A program made the position numbers and the translations under genes. This document shows, one piece after another, positions 52,989-63,200 of a stretch of DNA of 64,000 bases. The notes under the pieces were generated by a model. It had not been told where the DNA came from. It made no database searches and worked only from the letters and a program-made list of their open reading frames with translations. The stretch covers positions 1 through 64,000 of the forward strand of contig CAKRES010000012.1 of assembly GCA_934317845.1 (NCBI GenBank). The letters run 5' to 3'. Positions within the stretch are counted from its first letter, which is position 1, and each line of letters starts with the position of its first letter. Source of the DNA: an uncultured Lachnospiraceae bacterium. GTDB taxonomy: Bacteria > Bacillota > Clostridia > Lachnospirales > Lachnospiraceae.

Positions 52989-54494
52989 CTAAGAGTCCTT
53001 TTTCAACTTTTGGATCTGCTCCGGATTAATTCCATCATCCCAACGATTACGCAAAAGCATCAGCTCTCCGTCATTTGCCATGTCACGCCAGAGCAAATAA
53101 TCATAATCTCCCAGATCAGCCTGTTTTACCTCCTCCTTATACTGTCCGGCATCTGCCTGAAATTTCGCATAAAAATAAAGTGTAAAAAAGCCAAGGGACG
53201 CAATCACGGCAAATATCAGGAATAAATTGATCGCATGGTGTGCCGCACCGACACGAAGAATCCCCCGTACCGAAACCGTCTTTTGTTTTTTTGTTTTCTT
53301 TGTTTTACGCTCTTTTAGCTGCAGTGCTTCCAGCGGACGGATCGACTGCCAATTCCAAAACGAAAGTAAAATCGCCGACAAGCAGGCAAAAAGCGTCATG
53401 CCGGTTGTAACCAGGAATGGATCAAGCGTAACTGCCCGAATGATCTTATTTGCCTCTAACGCACTCACAAGAGGCGTATGTAATGCTTTTCTTAGCAATA
53501 AAACCATACCTTCATACCCGGCCGTTCCCAATATAAGACCTATGATCCACGAACCTGCCGCAATAACAAATAGCTCAGCCAAAAGAATTTTTTTTGCCTG
53601 TTTATTTGTCATACCAAGAAGGCAGAAGAATGCAAGTGATGCCCTGCGGTGCATCAGAATGGAGGAAAGTGCATAGCAAAGAGCAATACATACCATAACA
53701 CTTAACAATCCACCAAACAAAGGGATCAACAGTGCTGATTCAAAATCTGATAACGTTGCTCCTGCCAAAGCCTTATTTGTCGCTTCCACCGATGCCTCAT
53801 CCGAATCAACATAGAATGCTTCTGCTAAGGATTTTCCATCATCCGAAGTATAAGCGATCTGGTTTTGATCAAGAAATGCATTTGTTTTCCTGACCGACCG
53901 TTCTACTCCCATAGCAAAAAGAGGAGTATCTGAATTACCCTTAATAAAGCCATCCGGATAGACCAGCTCACCATCACTAAACCGCTCCACATCTTTTAAA
54001 ATTCCACACAGTACATAAGTGGATGAAGACGATCCTTCTTGTGTAATAGTAACTTTTTCTCCGATCACCGGAGCTGCGCCAAAGCGTTTTAATACATCTG
54101 CAGTTAATGCAATCTCACCCTTTTTCTTCGGATAACGCCCCTTTTCACATCTGACATGATACAAATCTTCCCCTTGCTTATCTGTACTTGCAAGCAAATA
54201 ATCATCATCGGAGGAAGCATTTGCCGGCCGCATCTTTCCCTCCTCATAAACCACTCCGAATGCTTGGAATACCCCGCTCTTTTTTATTTTCTTTACCTGT
54301 TTTTTCGACGGAGAAAGCATATAATAATTATAGTTTCCATTTCCGTCCAGCGCAGTTTCATACTGCTCCATGAATTGCCCGCGCAGCAAGAAAAGCAGCA
54401 CCAGTAACACCATACTGCTTAGCACTATCGTCGAAACCAGCAGAAAAAACTGGCGCTTGTAATGTTTCCAGAATTGAATTGAAAAATGCAGCAT
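52989..54494 (-). CDS. N-terminal part of interrupted FtsX-type permease
   Basis: A 501-residue fragment. One membrane segment (about 16-40), a large outer domain, three FtsX segments (about 245-335) and a fourth (about 370-400) can be seen, ending at TAG. The ATG at 54494 follows GGAGG by five bases and is preferred over in-frame starts up to 54545 that run into a terminator. See the C-terminal part: the frame continues past the stop without shift. Confidence 0.75.
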   Translation of the reverse strand: MLHFSIQFWKHYKRQFFLLVSTIVLSSMVLLVLLFLLRGQFMEQYETALDGNGNYNYYMLSPSKKQVKKIKKSGVFQAFGVVYEEGKMRPANASSDDDYLLASTDKQGEDLYHVRCEKGRYPKKKGEIALTADVLKRFGAAPVIGEKVTITQEGSSSSTYVLCGILKDVERFSDGELVYPDGFIKGNSDTPLFAMGVERSVRKTNAFLDQNQIAYTSDDGKSLAEAFYVDSDEASVEATNKALAGATLSDFESALLIPLFGGLLSVMVCIALCYALSSILMHRRASLAFFCLLGMTNKQAKKILLAELFVIAAGSWIIGLILGTAGYEGMVLLLRKALHTPLVSALEANKIIRAVTLDPFLVTTGMTLFACLSAILLSFWNWQSIRPLEALQLKERKTKKTKKQKTVSVRGILRVGAAHHAINLFLIFAVIASLGFFTLYFYAKFQADAGQYKEEVKQADLGDYDYLLWRDMANDGELMLLRNRWDDGINPEQIQKLKKDS

Positions 54495-54519
54495 ACAAAC
54501 CTCCTTACATAACATAAAA

Positions 54520-54553
54520 CCAAGAGCGCGCTCGGCCGCCATCACGCTCTTGG
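54520..54553 (-). terminator. terminator between ArsR-like gene and ABC operon
   Basis: CCAAGAGCG (54520-54528) pairs with CGCTCTTGG (54545-54553), followed on the minus strand by TTTTA. It may end the regulator transcript or attenuate the ABC operon. Confidence 0.7.
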
Positions 54554-54628
54554 ATTCCTGCTTATATTATTTACTTGTGTAGTAATGAACAGTGCCACTT
54601 GCAAAAGCATCCTTATCATATAAAAACT

Positions 54629-55705
54629 CTACATCAAATAGGTCCGTACGTCTTCAAAGCCCTGATCGATCATCTGCCGGTTGATCGAATAAAATACCTT
54701 GTGCTCTGTTTTGCTGGCAAGGATCAGCTTACACTCCTCTAAGATCATCAAGTGATGCTTGATCGTTGCCGGAGTTAAATGCAGTTTTTTGGAAAGCTCC
54801 TGTCCATAGGATGGGTGGATCGCAAGCTGTTTTAAGATCGTCAAACGGTTTTCATCACTGATCGCCTTTAAAAACTGGCACATCATACGACTCTGGTTCT
54901 CATCGTTATACCACTGGATCGCTTCTTTTCCCAGTACTATGTAACCTTCCTGGCTCATGTAATCATGAATGGACAAACGTTTCATCTCTACCGGATCGAA
55001 CAGACTCAAATGAATCGTAATGCGGTACGGCCAGCGTCCCTGTTCAATGCGGAACTCTTTCTTAAAGTAGCGGTTTACGAAATCTGTCGGCATCAGGAAT
55101 AACTGCTCCATGTATTTTTTCTGTACCTCTGCCAGCGTTTTCTCTACTTTATCCTTTACCTTGGAATAGGCTTCCCTGTAAAACTTACGAAGCAGCACCA
55201 ACACCTTTTTGCGGGTTTCTCTTGGAGACTCCAGACATTTGACCACATTCTTTCTCGTGGAATCGTCGATCACCTGGCACTCCCGCACATAAAGCTTCAT
55301 CAGCTCCACACTGTGTTTTACCTCTGACCAGTCTCTCGGATAACGGGCATGATATTTGGAAATATACATTCCACCTACATAGTTACAAAATACCACGTCA
55401 TCACTGCCTTCTATTGCATATAACATCTCATCTACAGTTGCCGTATGATAATCTACCGCATATGCCTCAATGATGCCTGATATATTAAGGTTATCATATA
55501 ACCACATGATCTCCTTCTTCATATCCTTCGTAAAACGTTCTTTTAATTTCTGCTTGATCGCAAGATCATTTTCACTGATCACCACACCGTCCGGCACAGG
55601 TTTGCTGTTGTGTTCACACAAATATTCGATCGCTCTTGCAAATTCAAAACATTCATTGTACTGAATACGCACCTTACTCTTAATTTCATTCTTCAACTGG
55701 TCCAT
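54629..55705 (-). CDS. ArsR-type HTH regulator with long N-terminal domain
   Basis: A 358-residue protein. The C-terminal winged helix (about 285-355) has DENRLTILKQLAIHPSYGQEL and LTPATIKHHL, as in ArsR-type regulators. The N-terminal 280 residues are helical, with a Cys-poor region, and are not recognised; they may be a ligand domain. Upstream at 55729-55746 is a perfect palindrome, probably its operator. The downstream ABC operon is a plausible target. AAAGGAG lies about ten bases before the ATG. Confidence 0.85.
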   Translation of the reverse strand: MDQLKNEIKSKVRIQYNECFEFARAIEYLCEHNSKPVPDGVVISENDLAIKQKLKERFTKDMKKEIMWLYDNLNISGIIEAYAVDYHTATVDEMLYAIEGSDDVVFCNYVGGMYISKYHARYPRDWSEVKHSVELMKLYVRECQVIDDSTRKNVVKCLESPRETRKKVLVLLRKFYREAYSKVKDKVEKTLAEVQKKYMEQLFLMPTDFVNRYFKKEFRIEQGRWPYRITIHLSLFDPVEMKRLSIHDYMSQEGYIVLGKEAIQWYNDENQSRMMCQFLKAISDENRLTILKQLAIHPSYGQELSKKLHLTPATIKHHLMILEECKLILASKTEHKVFYSINRQMIDQGFEDVRTYLM

Positions 55706-55728
55706 AAAACTAGCTCCTTTGTCTTTTA

Positions 55729-55746
55729 ATTAGATACTTATCTAAT
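55729..55746. promoter_or_regulatory. perfect palindrome, probable operator of the ArsR-like gene
   Basis: ATTAGATA and TATCTAAT flank CT, 24 bp before the regulator start. The TTAGA/TCTAA half-sites recur in the terminator stem at 55778-55807. A typical ArsR-family autoregulatory site. Confidence 0.55.
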
Positions 55747-55777
55747 GAGAGTATAGCATATTTGCCAGATTTTGAAA

Positions 55778-55807
55778 AGGGTTATTAGACACACATCTAA
55801 TAACCCT
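55778..55807 (-). terminator. terminator of spoVT
   Basis: AGGGTTATTAGA (55778-55789) and TCTAATAACCCT (55796-55807) pair over 12 bp, followed on the minus strand by TTTTC. It lies 28 bp after spoVT and upstream of the ArsR-like gene. Confidence 0.75.
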
Positions 55808-55834
55808 CTCCAAATATATACATTTTCCAGTTTT

Positions 55835-56380
55835 TTACCCTTCCATCTGTCGTCCGAGGAAGTCTGCGGCAACGGTTGCCATTTTCAGTTCGTTTTCTCC
55901 TAAGTGGGAGTCTTCTTCCTGATCCAGTATGACCACTGCTCCGATCGCATCTCCTTCACAGATGATCGTTGCTGCCGCCTGTGCATAAAATGGGATCAAG
56001 CCTTCTGCTACCGGAATAAAATCGGGATCACCGCTATGCGCCACCTGATTTCTGCGGTCTTCGATCAGCTCCTCCATTTCCTTATCGATCTCCTTGCCCT
56101 TCAGATTCTTCTTTTCTCCTCCTGCTGCCGCAATGATCTGATCCCGATCACAAACGACTGTGGTTTTCCCAAGCAGACTGGAAATAGAATCCGCATAAGC
56201 CTGTGCAAATGTAGATAATTCTCCGATGGGTGAGTATTTCCGTAAGATCACATCCCCCTCATGGGAGGTATATATTTCCAATGGATCGCCTTCACGAATC
56301 CGAAGCGTTCTTCTGATTTCTTTTGGAATCACGATCCTGCCCAAATTATCTATCCGTCTGACGACGCCTGTTGCTTTCAT
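55835..56380 (-). CDS. spoVT: stage V sporulation protein T
   Basis: A 181-residue AbrB-type regulator. The swapped-hairpin DNA-binding domain (about 1-50) has GVVRRIDNLGRIVIPKEIRRTL; a GAF domain follows (about 55-178). It modulates sigma-G genes in the forespore. GGAGG lies upstream of the ATG. Length matches SpoVT. Confidence 0.95.
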   Translation of the reverse strand: MKATGVVRRIDNLGRIVIPKEIRRTLRIREGDPLEIYTSHEGDVILRKYSPIGELSTFAQAYADSISSLLGKTTVVCDRDQIIAAAGGEKKNLKGKEIDKEMEELIEDRRNQVAHSGDPDFIPVAEGLIPFYAQAAATIICEGDAIGAVVILDQEEDSHLGENELKMATVAADFLGRQMEG

Positions 56381-56518
56381 ATGCTTTCATTCCTCCTGTT
56401 TTCCACTAATTTTTCCATATTTGTGCTGTATGGGTAGTATGTGGAAATCGACATGTTTTATACATATGGTTTTCCAAAGCTGCAGGCAGCTACTGTGTGT
56501 TATTCCTTCATGCACTTA

Positions 56519-59500
56519 TTATTTCGCAACATATTTTGCTTTCTTGTGAAAGCCCTTTTTCTTTAAAAACTTCTTGTATGCTTTTGAGCTCTTCTTAGGA
56601 ACCGTCACCTTCACGTTCTTTGCAGTTCCTTTAAATGCATTATTTCCAACGGACTTAGATTTTAATTTTGTGGTAAGGAAGGTTACCTTTTTCAGGTTCT
56701 TGCATTTTTCAAATGCAGACTTGCCGATCTTCGTTACGGAAGCCGGGATCGTAATTTCCTTCAATGCAACACAACCCTTGAATGCATTCTTGCCGATCGA
56801 TGTGCAGTTTTTGCCAATCTTGATCGTCTTTAATTTCTTACATCCATTAAATGCATTATCTGCGATCGCTGTAACTTTATATGTTACACCATTCCGCTTA
56901 TAAGTTGCCGGAATCGTGACGGTTGCTGCATTTGCATTCTTAGATCCTGCATATACCAGCGCACCATTTGCAAACTTATAGATCGCATTTGTTTTCTTAT
57001 CTGTAATAACATCGCCATTCTTTAACTTCTTAGTCGTAGTCTGATTCGTCTTTTGTTCCGTTTTATTAGTATTCTGGTTCGTTTTCGAGTTATTCTTTTT
57101 TGCATTCTGATCCGTTTTTTGATTGGTTTTATTTGTCGCTGTCTTTGCAAGCACACTCACCTGGATCGTTATGGTAAGCGGAATATTTTCGGTATTCTCA
57201 ACTCCCAGCGGCAAAATAACTTTACCATTTACTTTAAACGTCTGCGCATTCGTATTTTTCTGATCGTAAGTCGTTCCTTCCGCCAGATTTTGCAGATCCC
57301 AGATCACCGGAGCACTTGTAACATCGGAATTTTTCACCTTGATCTGCACGGTTCTCGGAAGTCCGAGCGCAGTTGTGGTTTTAGCTGTTCCGTTTACTAC
57401 ATTTGTAATATCTTTTGGTTTTGTGATGCTGACAAGTACCGCTTTCTTTGTATCTGTTGTTCCCTCACCGGTAGAGTCACCCGGCTTTGCATCTCCTGAC
57501 GGTGTATCCGGTTTCGCATCACCTGATGGAGTATCCGGATCTGTATTTGGCAGCTTATCCCCTTTCGCCAATACAGTAACTGTTGGTTTTACATAACGGA
57601 AAATATTATTAGCATTGGAGATATTATCTGGTAAGATCACCTCTCCCTGCACCTGGAAGGTCTGTTTTGTTGTTTTTTTAGGATTATACTTACCCAAATA
57701 TGTCCAATTCACCTTTGCGCTTGTTACAGCAGCATCTTCCGTTTCAATCGTAACCGTAGCAGGAAGCCCCAGTCCTTCTGCTGTTTTTGGTGCTCCATAC
57801 TCCACTGTAATATCATCTGGTGTAATGATCTTGGTCAGTGCTGCCATTGGGGTGGTTGTTTCAGAAGTAACTGTGATCGTACCATCTTCATTTTTGGTAA
57901 GCGAAGTCACTGCATTTCCGTTAATCGTTATATTGTTTTCTGCAATAGCAGTGCCAAATTTATAACCCTCTTTTGCTGTTATTGTTATACTTGCCACGTA
58001 AGTTGTGTTAAATTTCGCAGTTTCTGTTACTGCTTCCTCACTGCCTTTTACGGTGTAAGTAACTGCCGATAAAGTAACCCCCTCTGTCTTGGTAGCCGCT
58101 TCCTTATCCAACGCAAAGGTTGGCTTAATACTGTCAACATCCGTAATCGCAACAGATGAAATCACTGTCTTTTCTTTTTCTTTTACCGTAATAGAGGCCG
58201 TCAGTGTAAGTGGTACATTATTCGGATTGTCTATTTCCTCCGGCAGCACTACTGTACCCTTTACTTTAAACGTCTGCTCCTTTGTTACCTCCGGATCATA
58301 GGTTCCCTCTGCAAGATTCTCTAAATCCCATGCGATCTCTGCTTCTTTTTCTTCTGTTGCATCAGCAGCTCCTTCACTGGAATCTTCCTCTGTCCCTTTT
58401 GTTACTTTGATCGTTGTTTTCGTTGGTAAATCTAATGCCTCTACAGTTTTTTCTGTACCATTCGCTACCTCTTTTTCTACGGTTGGAAGCTCTGCAGATA
58501 CCAGATCCGCTTTGTAGCTAAAATCATAGCTTACCGTAATAGAGCCATCTTTATTCCGGATTACATCGGTTGCCGGATTACCATTTACTTTCACATTTTC
58601 TGCTGAGATCGAAGGGGAAAGGACATAGCCGCTCTCGGCATAAAAGTTTGCTTTAGCCGTGTAGGTTACACCGGCGATCACTTTTTTCTCCCCGAAAACT
58701 TCTTCTCCCTCTTTATAATAAGTAACATATTTATCTGCCTCATTGCCAGAATCTGTTTTTACGATCACACCTGTTGTCTTGCTTGATGGTGTAGACACGT
58801 TCTGTGCAATTGTTTCTCCTTTGTTCGGAACAGGAACTGTTACATCCACCTCGGAAATAGCAGTATCGTTACTCTTCTGCTCTGCATTTACCGCATAGAC
58901 AGTACTGCTCTTCTCATCTGCTGCTTTCTCCAGCCAGATCTTACAAGAAGACGCATCCAGATCAATGTTGGAACCGACTGCTTCCTTGATCGTGGCAAGA
59001 GAAATATTCTGTGTTTCATTAATCTTGATCGAATAACCATAATCTAATGTCGCACTGCCATCTGATTTCTTCTGATTTTCTCCCTGCACGCACAGATAGA
59101 GATCCTCATCCTGTGCACTCTTATAAACAGAAATCTTGTCTTTGGTATACTCAGCTCTTGATTTTATCTGGTCATAACCATTTACCCGAAGCGTCATCGC
59201 ATCATCAAATTTCTGACCCTTGCCTCCGGTACTTGTATACACACCTGCCTGTAAAGCTGGAACTAATGACATGTGGTTGATCTTGCTGAAGTCAATGTTG
59301 CAGGCTGCTACGACACCCCTTAACCTATTAACCCTCGTTGTAAGATAAGGAGGAGTATTTTGATCTGTTACATACCAGGCATCAGCCCTATGATCATCTT
59401 TATCACCATCTCTTTTTCGCAGCCAGTAACCATAGTTTGTTTTACTTTGCTCTGTGAAGTATTGTTCCTGAACCGGAATATATGTTTTGGATGAATCATT

Positions 59501-60199
59501 ACTATTATGTGCATAGCCTAGTACAAAATGTCCCTTAAAGGAGTCTCCCAAATCAAAATCCGGTGCATATAATTTCACACTCACACCATTAGTTCCTGTA
59601 TCGTTTACATCATCAGCTAATGGCAGTGCTGTGATCACACTGTCATCTGTTTTGGAAAATAAGGCAGTTCCCTTCTTTTCAGTATATTCATTATAGCAAT
59701 AGCTTTGTATTGTATCATACAATGTACTTCCATAATAACCTACAGAACCATCCAGCTGCTGCGTATAATACTTAGACGTTCCCAACTGCTGTGCAGACAA
59801 CAAAAGATATGTCTGATCCGGTTTTATCTCCACATTAGAATTATCAATATGTCCGACATGATCATGTCCGGCAATATACCATTGTAATTTGGTTCCATCC
59901 TTGGCTCTTCCAAGATACACCTTTGCTACCTTTTTCGTTCCATCCAGTCCATAGACCACATCCTGGGTATTGGCACTATTTTTACCGAGATCACCCCATC
60001 GACAAATTGCGTTTGTTTTGTCATCGGAGTCCTCTGCAATCTCCTTATAGTAATCAAAGCCCAGCGTTGCTGCCTGTACTTCATCCGCTGCATCTGCCGC
60101 CTTCACATTTGCCACTCCGTTTACGGAAACGACAGACATGACCATTGCGGCTGTCAAAACAAGACTTACACCCTTTTTTAATAATTTTTTCATTCTCAT
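56519..60199 (-). CDS. giant BspA-like surface protein with Ig-like repeats
   Basis: A 1226-residue secreted protein. Signal peptide (about 1-33). Unknown N-terminal region to about 440. Three related bacterial Ig-like repeats of about 90 residues (around 590-680, 780-880 and 930-1015), each with LP-T-I/V, a W or WDL and TFKV-G-VILP. A SGDAKPD-type linker (about 885-925) and an N/K/T/Q-rich stretch lie between. The C terminus (about 1085-1226) is BspA-type leucine-rich repeats (AFNGCKKLKTIKIG and variants) followed by a basic YKKFLKKKG ending. GGAGG is eight bases ahead of the ATG. Probably an adhesin on the cell surface. Confidence 0.82.
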   Translation of the reverse strand: MRMKKLLKKGVSLVLTAAMVMSVVSVNGVANVKAADAADEVQAATLGFDYYKEIAEDSDDKTNAICRWGDLGKNSANTQDVVYGLDGTKKVAKVYLGRAKDGTKLQWYIAGHDHVGHIDNSNVEIKPDQTYLLLSAQQLGTSKYYTQQLDGSVGYYGSTLYDTIQSYCYNEYTEKKGTALFSKTDDSVITALPLADDVNDTGTNGVSVKLYAPDFDLGDSFKGHFVLGYAHNSNDSSKTYIPVQEQYFTEQSKTNYGYWLRKRDGDKDDHRADAWYVTDQNTPPYLTTRVNRLRGVVAACNIDFSKINHMSLVPALQAGVYTSTGGKGQKFDDAMTLRVNGYDQIKSRAEYTKDKISVYKSAQDEDLYLCVQGENQKKSDGSATLDYGYSIKINETQNISLATIKEAVGSNIDLDASSCKIWLEKAADEKSSTVYAVNAEQKSNDTAISEVDVTVPVPNKGETIAQNVSTPSSKTTGVIVKTDSGNEADKYVTYYKEGEEVFGEKKVIAGVTYTAKANFYAESGYVLSPSISAENVKVNGNPATDVIRNKDGSITVSYDFSYKADLVSAELPTVEKEVANGTEKTVEALDLPTKTTIKVTKGTEEDSSEGAADATEEKEAEIAWDLENLAEGTYDPEVTKEQTFKVKGTVVLPEEIDNPNNVPLTLTASITVKEKEKTVISSVAITDVDSIKPTFALDKEAATKTEGVTLSAVTYTVKGSEEAVTETAKFNTTYVASITITAKEGYKFGTAIAENNITINGNAVTSLTKNEDGTITVTSETTTPMAALTKIITPDDITVEYGAPKTAEGLGLPATVTIETEDAAVTSAKVNWTYLGKYNPKKTTKQTFQVQGEVILPDNISNANNIFRYVKPTVTVLAKGDKLPNTDPDTPSGDAKPDTPSGDAKPGDSTGEGTTDTKKAVLVSITKPKDITNVVNGTAKTTTALGLPRTVQIKVKNSDVTSAPVIWDLQNLAEGTTYDQKNTNAQTFKVNGKVILPLGVENTENIPLTITIQVSVLAKTATNKTNQKTDQNAKKNNSKTNQNTNKTEQKTNQTTTKKLKNGDVITDKKTNAIYKFANGALVYAGSKNANAATVTIPATYKRNGVTYKVTAIADNAFNGCKKLKTIKIGKNCTSIGKNAFKGCVALKEITIPASVTKIGKSAFEKCKNLKKVTFLTTKLKSKSVGNNAFKGTAKNVKVTVPKKSSKAYKKFLKKKGFHKKAKYVAK

Positions 60200-60218
60200 A
60201 CGTTGTACCTCCTGCCCC

Positions 60219-63200
60219 TTATTTTATAATTTTGGCCTTTTTATAAATGCCCTTTTTCACTAAGAATTTCTGATATGCGGCAAGACTTTTCGCCGGCACT
60301 TTCACCTTTGCATTTTTAGGAGTTCCTTTAAACGCCTTTGCGCCCACTGTTTTTGCCTTCAATTTCTGCGTTTTGATAATGATCGTCTTTAACTTTTTGC
60401 ACTTTTCAAATGCCGATCTTCCAATCTTTGTAACATTAGAAGAAATGGTAACTTTCTTCAGTGACGTCATATTATAAAAGGCTTTGTCGGCAATTGCTGT
60501 CACTTTGTAGGTAATGTTTCCAACTTTAATAGACGACTTCATCGTAACGGTTGCTGCTTTTTTATTAACAAATCCGTATAATGCCACTTCTCCTTTGTCT
60601 CCGGATTTCGTTACTTTATATTTGACACCATTCACCGTTAAAACATCTCCTGTTTTTACAGCGTTTTTTCCGGTATCTGACGTCTGCGTTTTTGTGTTTT
60701 TCGTAGCATCTTCCTTCTTGGAAGTATTCTGTTTCGTAGTTTCCTTTCGAGAAGTATTTTGTGTACTCTCCTTCTTTAACTTCGGAATCGTCGTTCCCTT
60801 TGTAACAACTGCGCCACAAATGCTGCAGTAGGTATCTCCGGTATATCCCTCCGAAGTATAGGTCGCTGCTCTTTTGTTTTTTACTGTGGTTTTCGCATGC
60901 ATACACTCCCATGCAGCATAAAGTTTTATATTTTTCGCTGACGAAGTTTCAATCTTTGTCACCTGTGTCACATGAGTGGCTTCTAAAAACCATCCCTTAA
61001 ACCGATAGCCTGATTTTGCAGGATCACTTAACGTGATGTCTGCATCCTTTGTAGTATACGATTTAGGATTAGAAGAGGAATTGGTTCCCCCGTTTAAATA
61101 GTAACTGATCTCATATGTCCCCGAAGTATCCTGACCAGGATTGTCCTTTCCAGGATCGTCCTTTCCAGAATCGTCCTTTCCCGGATCACCCTTTCCGGGA
61201 TCATTATCTCCCGGTTTTGCATCACCAGACGACTGATCTTCTTCCCAGATCGCATATAACGTTACTTCTTCCTTATCCTTATCTGCAAGACTTGGAACCT
61301 TCTCCTTATCCTCATAAGAGGTACCGCTGCCATCCGCTGATGTATTCCAGCATTTAAAACGATATCCTGTTTTTTTGTATTGGTTTGGATCTAAGGTAAA
61401 TTCATATCCAATCGTTTTTTCTTTGGAAGTCATTTGTCCCGAAGTTGCACCATTACCATCGTAGATCAAGGTGTAAAAGCCTTTTTCACAGGTAAGTGAG
61501 CAATTCGCCCATGTATTATCTTCTCCCAAAAGTTTAAGCTGCGTTTTGGTAAAGTCTGAAATGACTCTTAATATTTTGCTCTTGTTTACTGCAAATGCAT
61601 AATCACCAATACTCTTTAGGCTTTTTGGCAAAGACACTTTTTTCAGTGCAGTTGTAAGATAAAATCCCATATCTTCGATCTTCGTTAATGCCGTATGGGA
61701 AAGCTCCACTTCCTTTAACGAAGAACAGCCCTGCAATGCTGCCTCACCAATTGTTTCCAAACTTGCCGGAGCAGCAAATTTCGTTGCCGCACGACAATTT
61801 GTAAATGAATACGCTTCCAGTGCTGTCAGAGAAGATTGCGCCAGATCGATCTCCTTTAAGGAAGAACACCAGTAAAATGCATACGTGCCGATCTTATTCA
61901 GATTACATTCCGACAAATCCATGGTTTCCAGCTTATTACATAAGTAAAATGCCTTACTGTCTATCGTCTGCAGTGTCTTTGGAACTACGACTTTGGTAAG
62001 TGCCGTCATCTCGGAGCATGCCTCCTGGCCAATGGCATTCAGTGCCGTATTGGATAAATCTAATTCGGTCAAGGAAGTACACTTATAAAATGTATAACCA
62101 TCAAGATCTTTCAATGTGTCCGGAAAACGAACCTTTGTCAGTCCGGAACATTCATAAAAGGTCAATATCAGCTTTTCTAGTGTAGCACTTGACAGATCTA
62201 CTTCCGTCAACGAAGTACAACCTTTAAACGCATAATTTCCTATTGCCTTGATATGCTTATCTGACAGATCCAGCGTTTTCAGGCCGCTGCAGCCGCTGAA
62301 CGCAAACATAACGATCTCCTCAATGTCTGCACCGGTAAGCTTCACCTCTTCTAACGCAGTATCTCCCACAAACGCATATTGATCGATCTTTTTCAGCTTA
62401 CAATTGGATAGATCCAATGATTTTAACTTTGCACATCTTCCAAAGCCATAACAACCAATGGACGTGATATTCGCACCTTGGATATCCACCGTTTCCAACG
62501 ATCCACATCCCACAAATGCATAATCCGGAATCTTTGTGATCAATTTAGGAATATTGATGCTGGTCAGCGAAGTACACTCATAAAAACTGCTTTCTCCAAT
62601 ACTCGTGATCGTATCCGGCAATGTTACTGTCTTGATATTACCATTTTTATAGAATGCCTTGTAGATCACTCTCTTAACCGGAATCTCATTGACCGCATGC
62701 ACATTGACATCCTCAATCTTCTCCGGATAAGCTCCTGAAACCGAAAGATTCCATCCTTTTTTAGAATTCCATTTCTCGGGAGAGTTGATCACCTGTCCCT
62801 CTATCTTAAGCATGTTGGTGCCATTCTCATTTGCCAAAAAGGTGTACACCACACCATCACATACCAGATTTTTGATCTGATAGATCAAATGATTTTCCTC
62901 GTTCGACATCGTAGTAGTGTTAATATCGAACCAGCCCATAGTCGGGCTGCCACCCTTTTCCCATTTTTCTTCCCCTGTGGCAATGTCAGCAGTCACCCGA
63001 TTGGGACTCATCCATGTTGTATCAACATAGATCCATCTTTTCTCATCCTTCAGATAAGTAATATTGATCATATGCTCCATGGTGATCACAGCCTGATCAG
63101 GAATACTATTTGCGATCAAGAGTGTGTGCAGCAGATACGCATATCCCTGACAGATACTCCTCTTCTGCTTCCAAACCTGATAAGGAGCTATCGCCATCTG

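Noticed and set aside
61130..61205. Short regular repeats resembling a CRISPR-like array
   Set aside because: They are the codons of the DPGK-type linker inside an intact reading frame; units are about 12-15 bases with no spacers.
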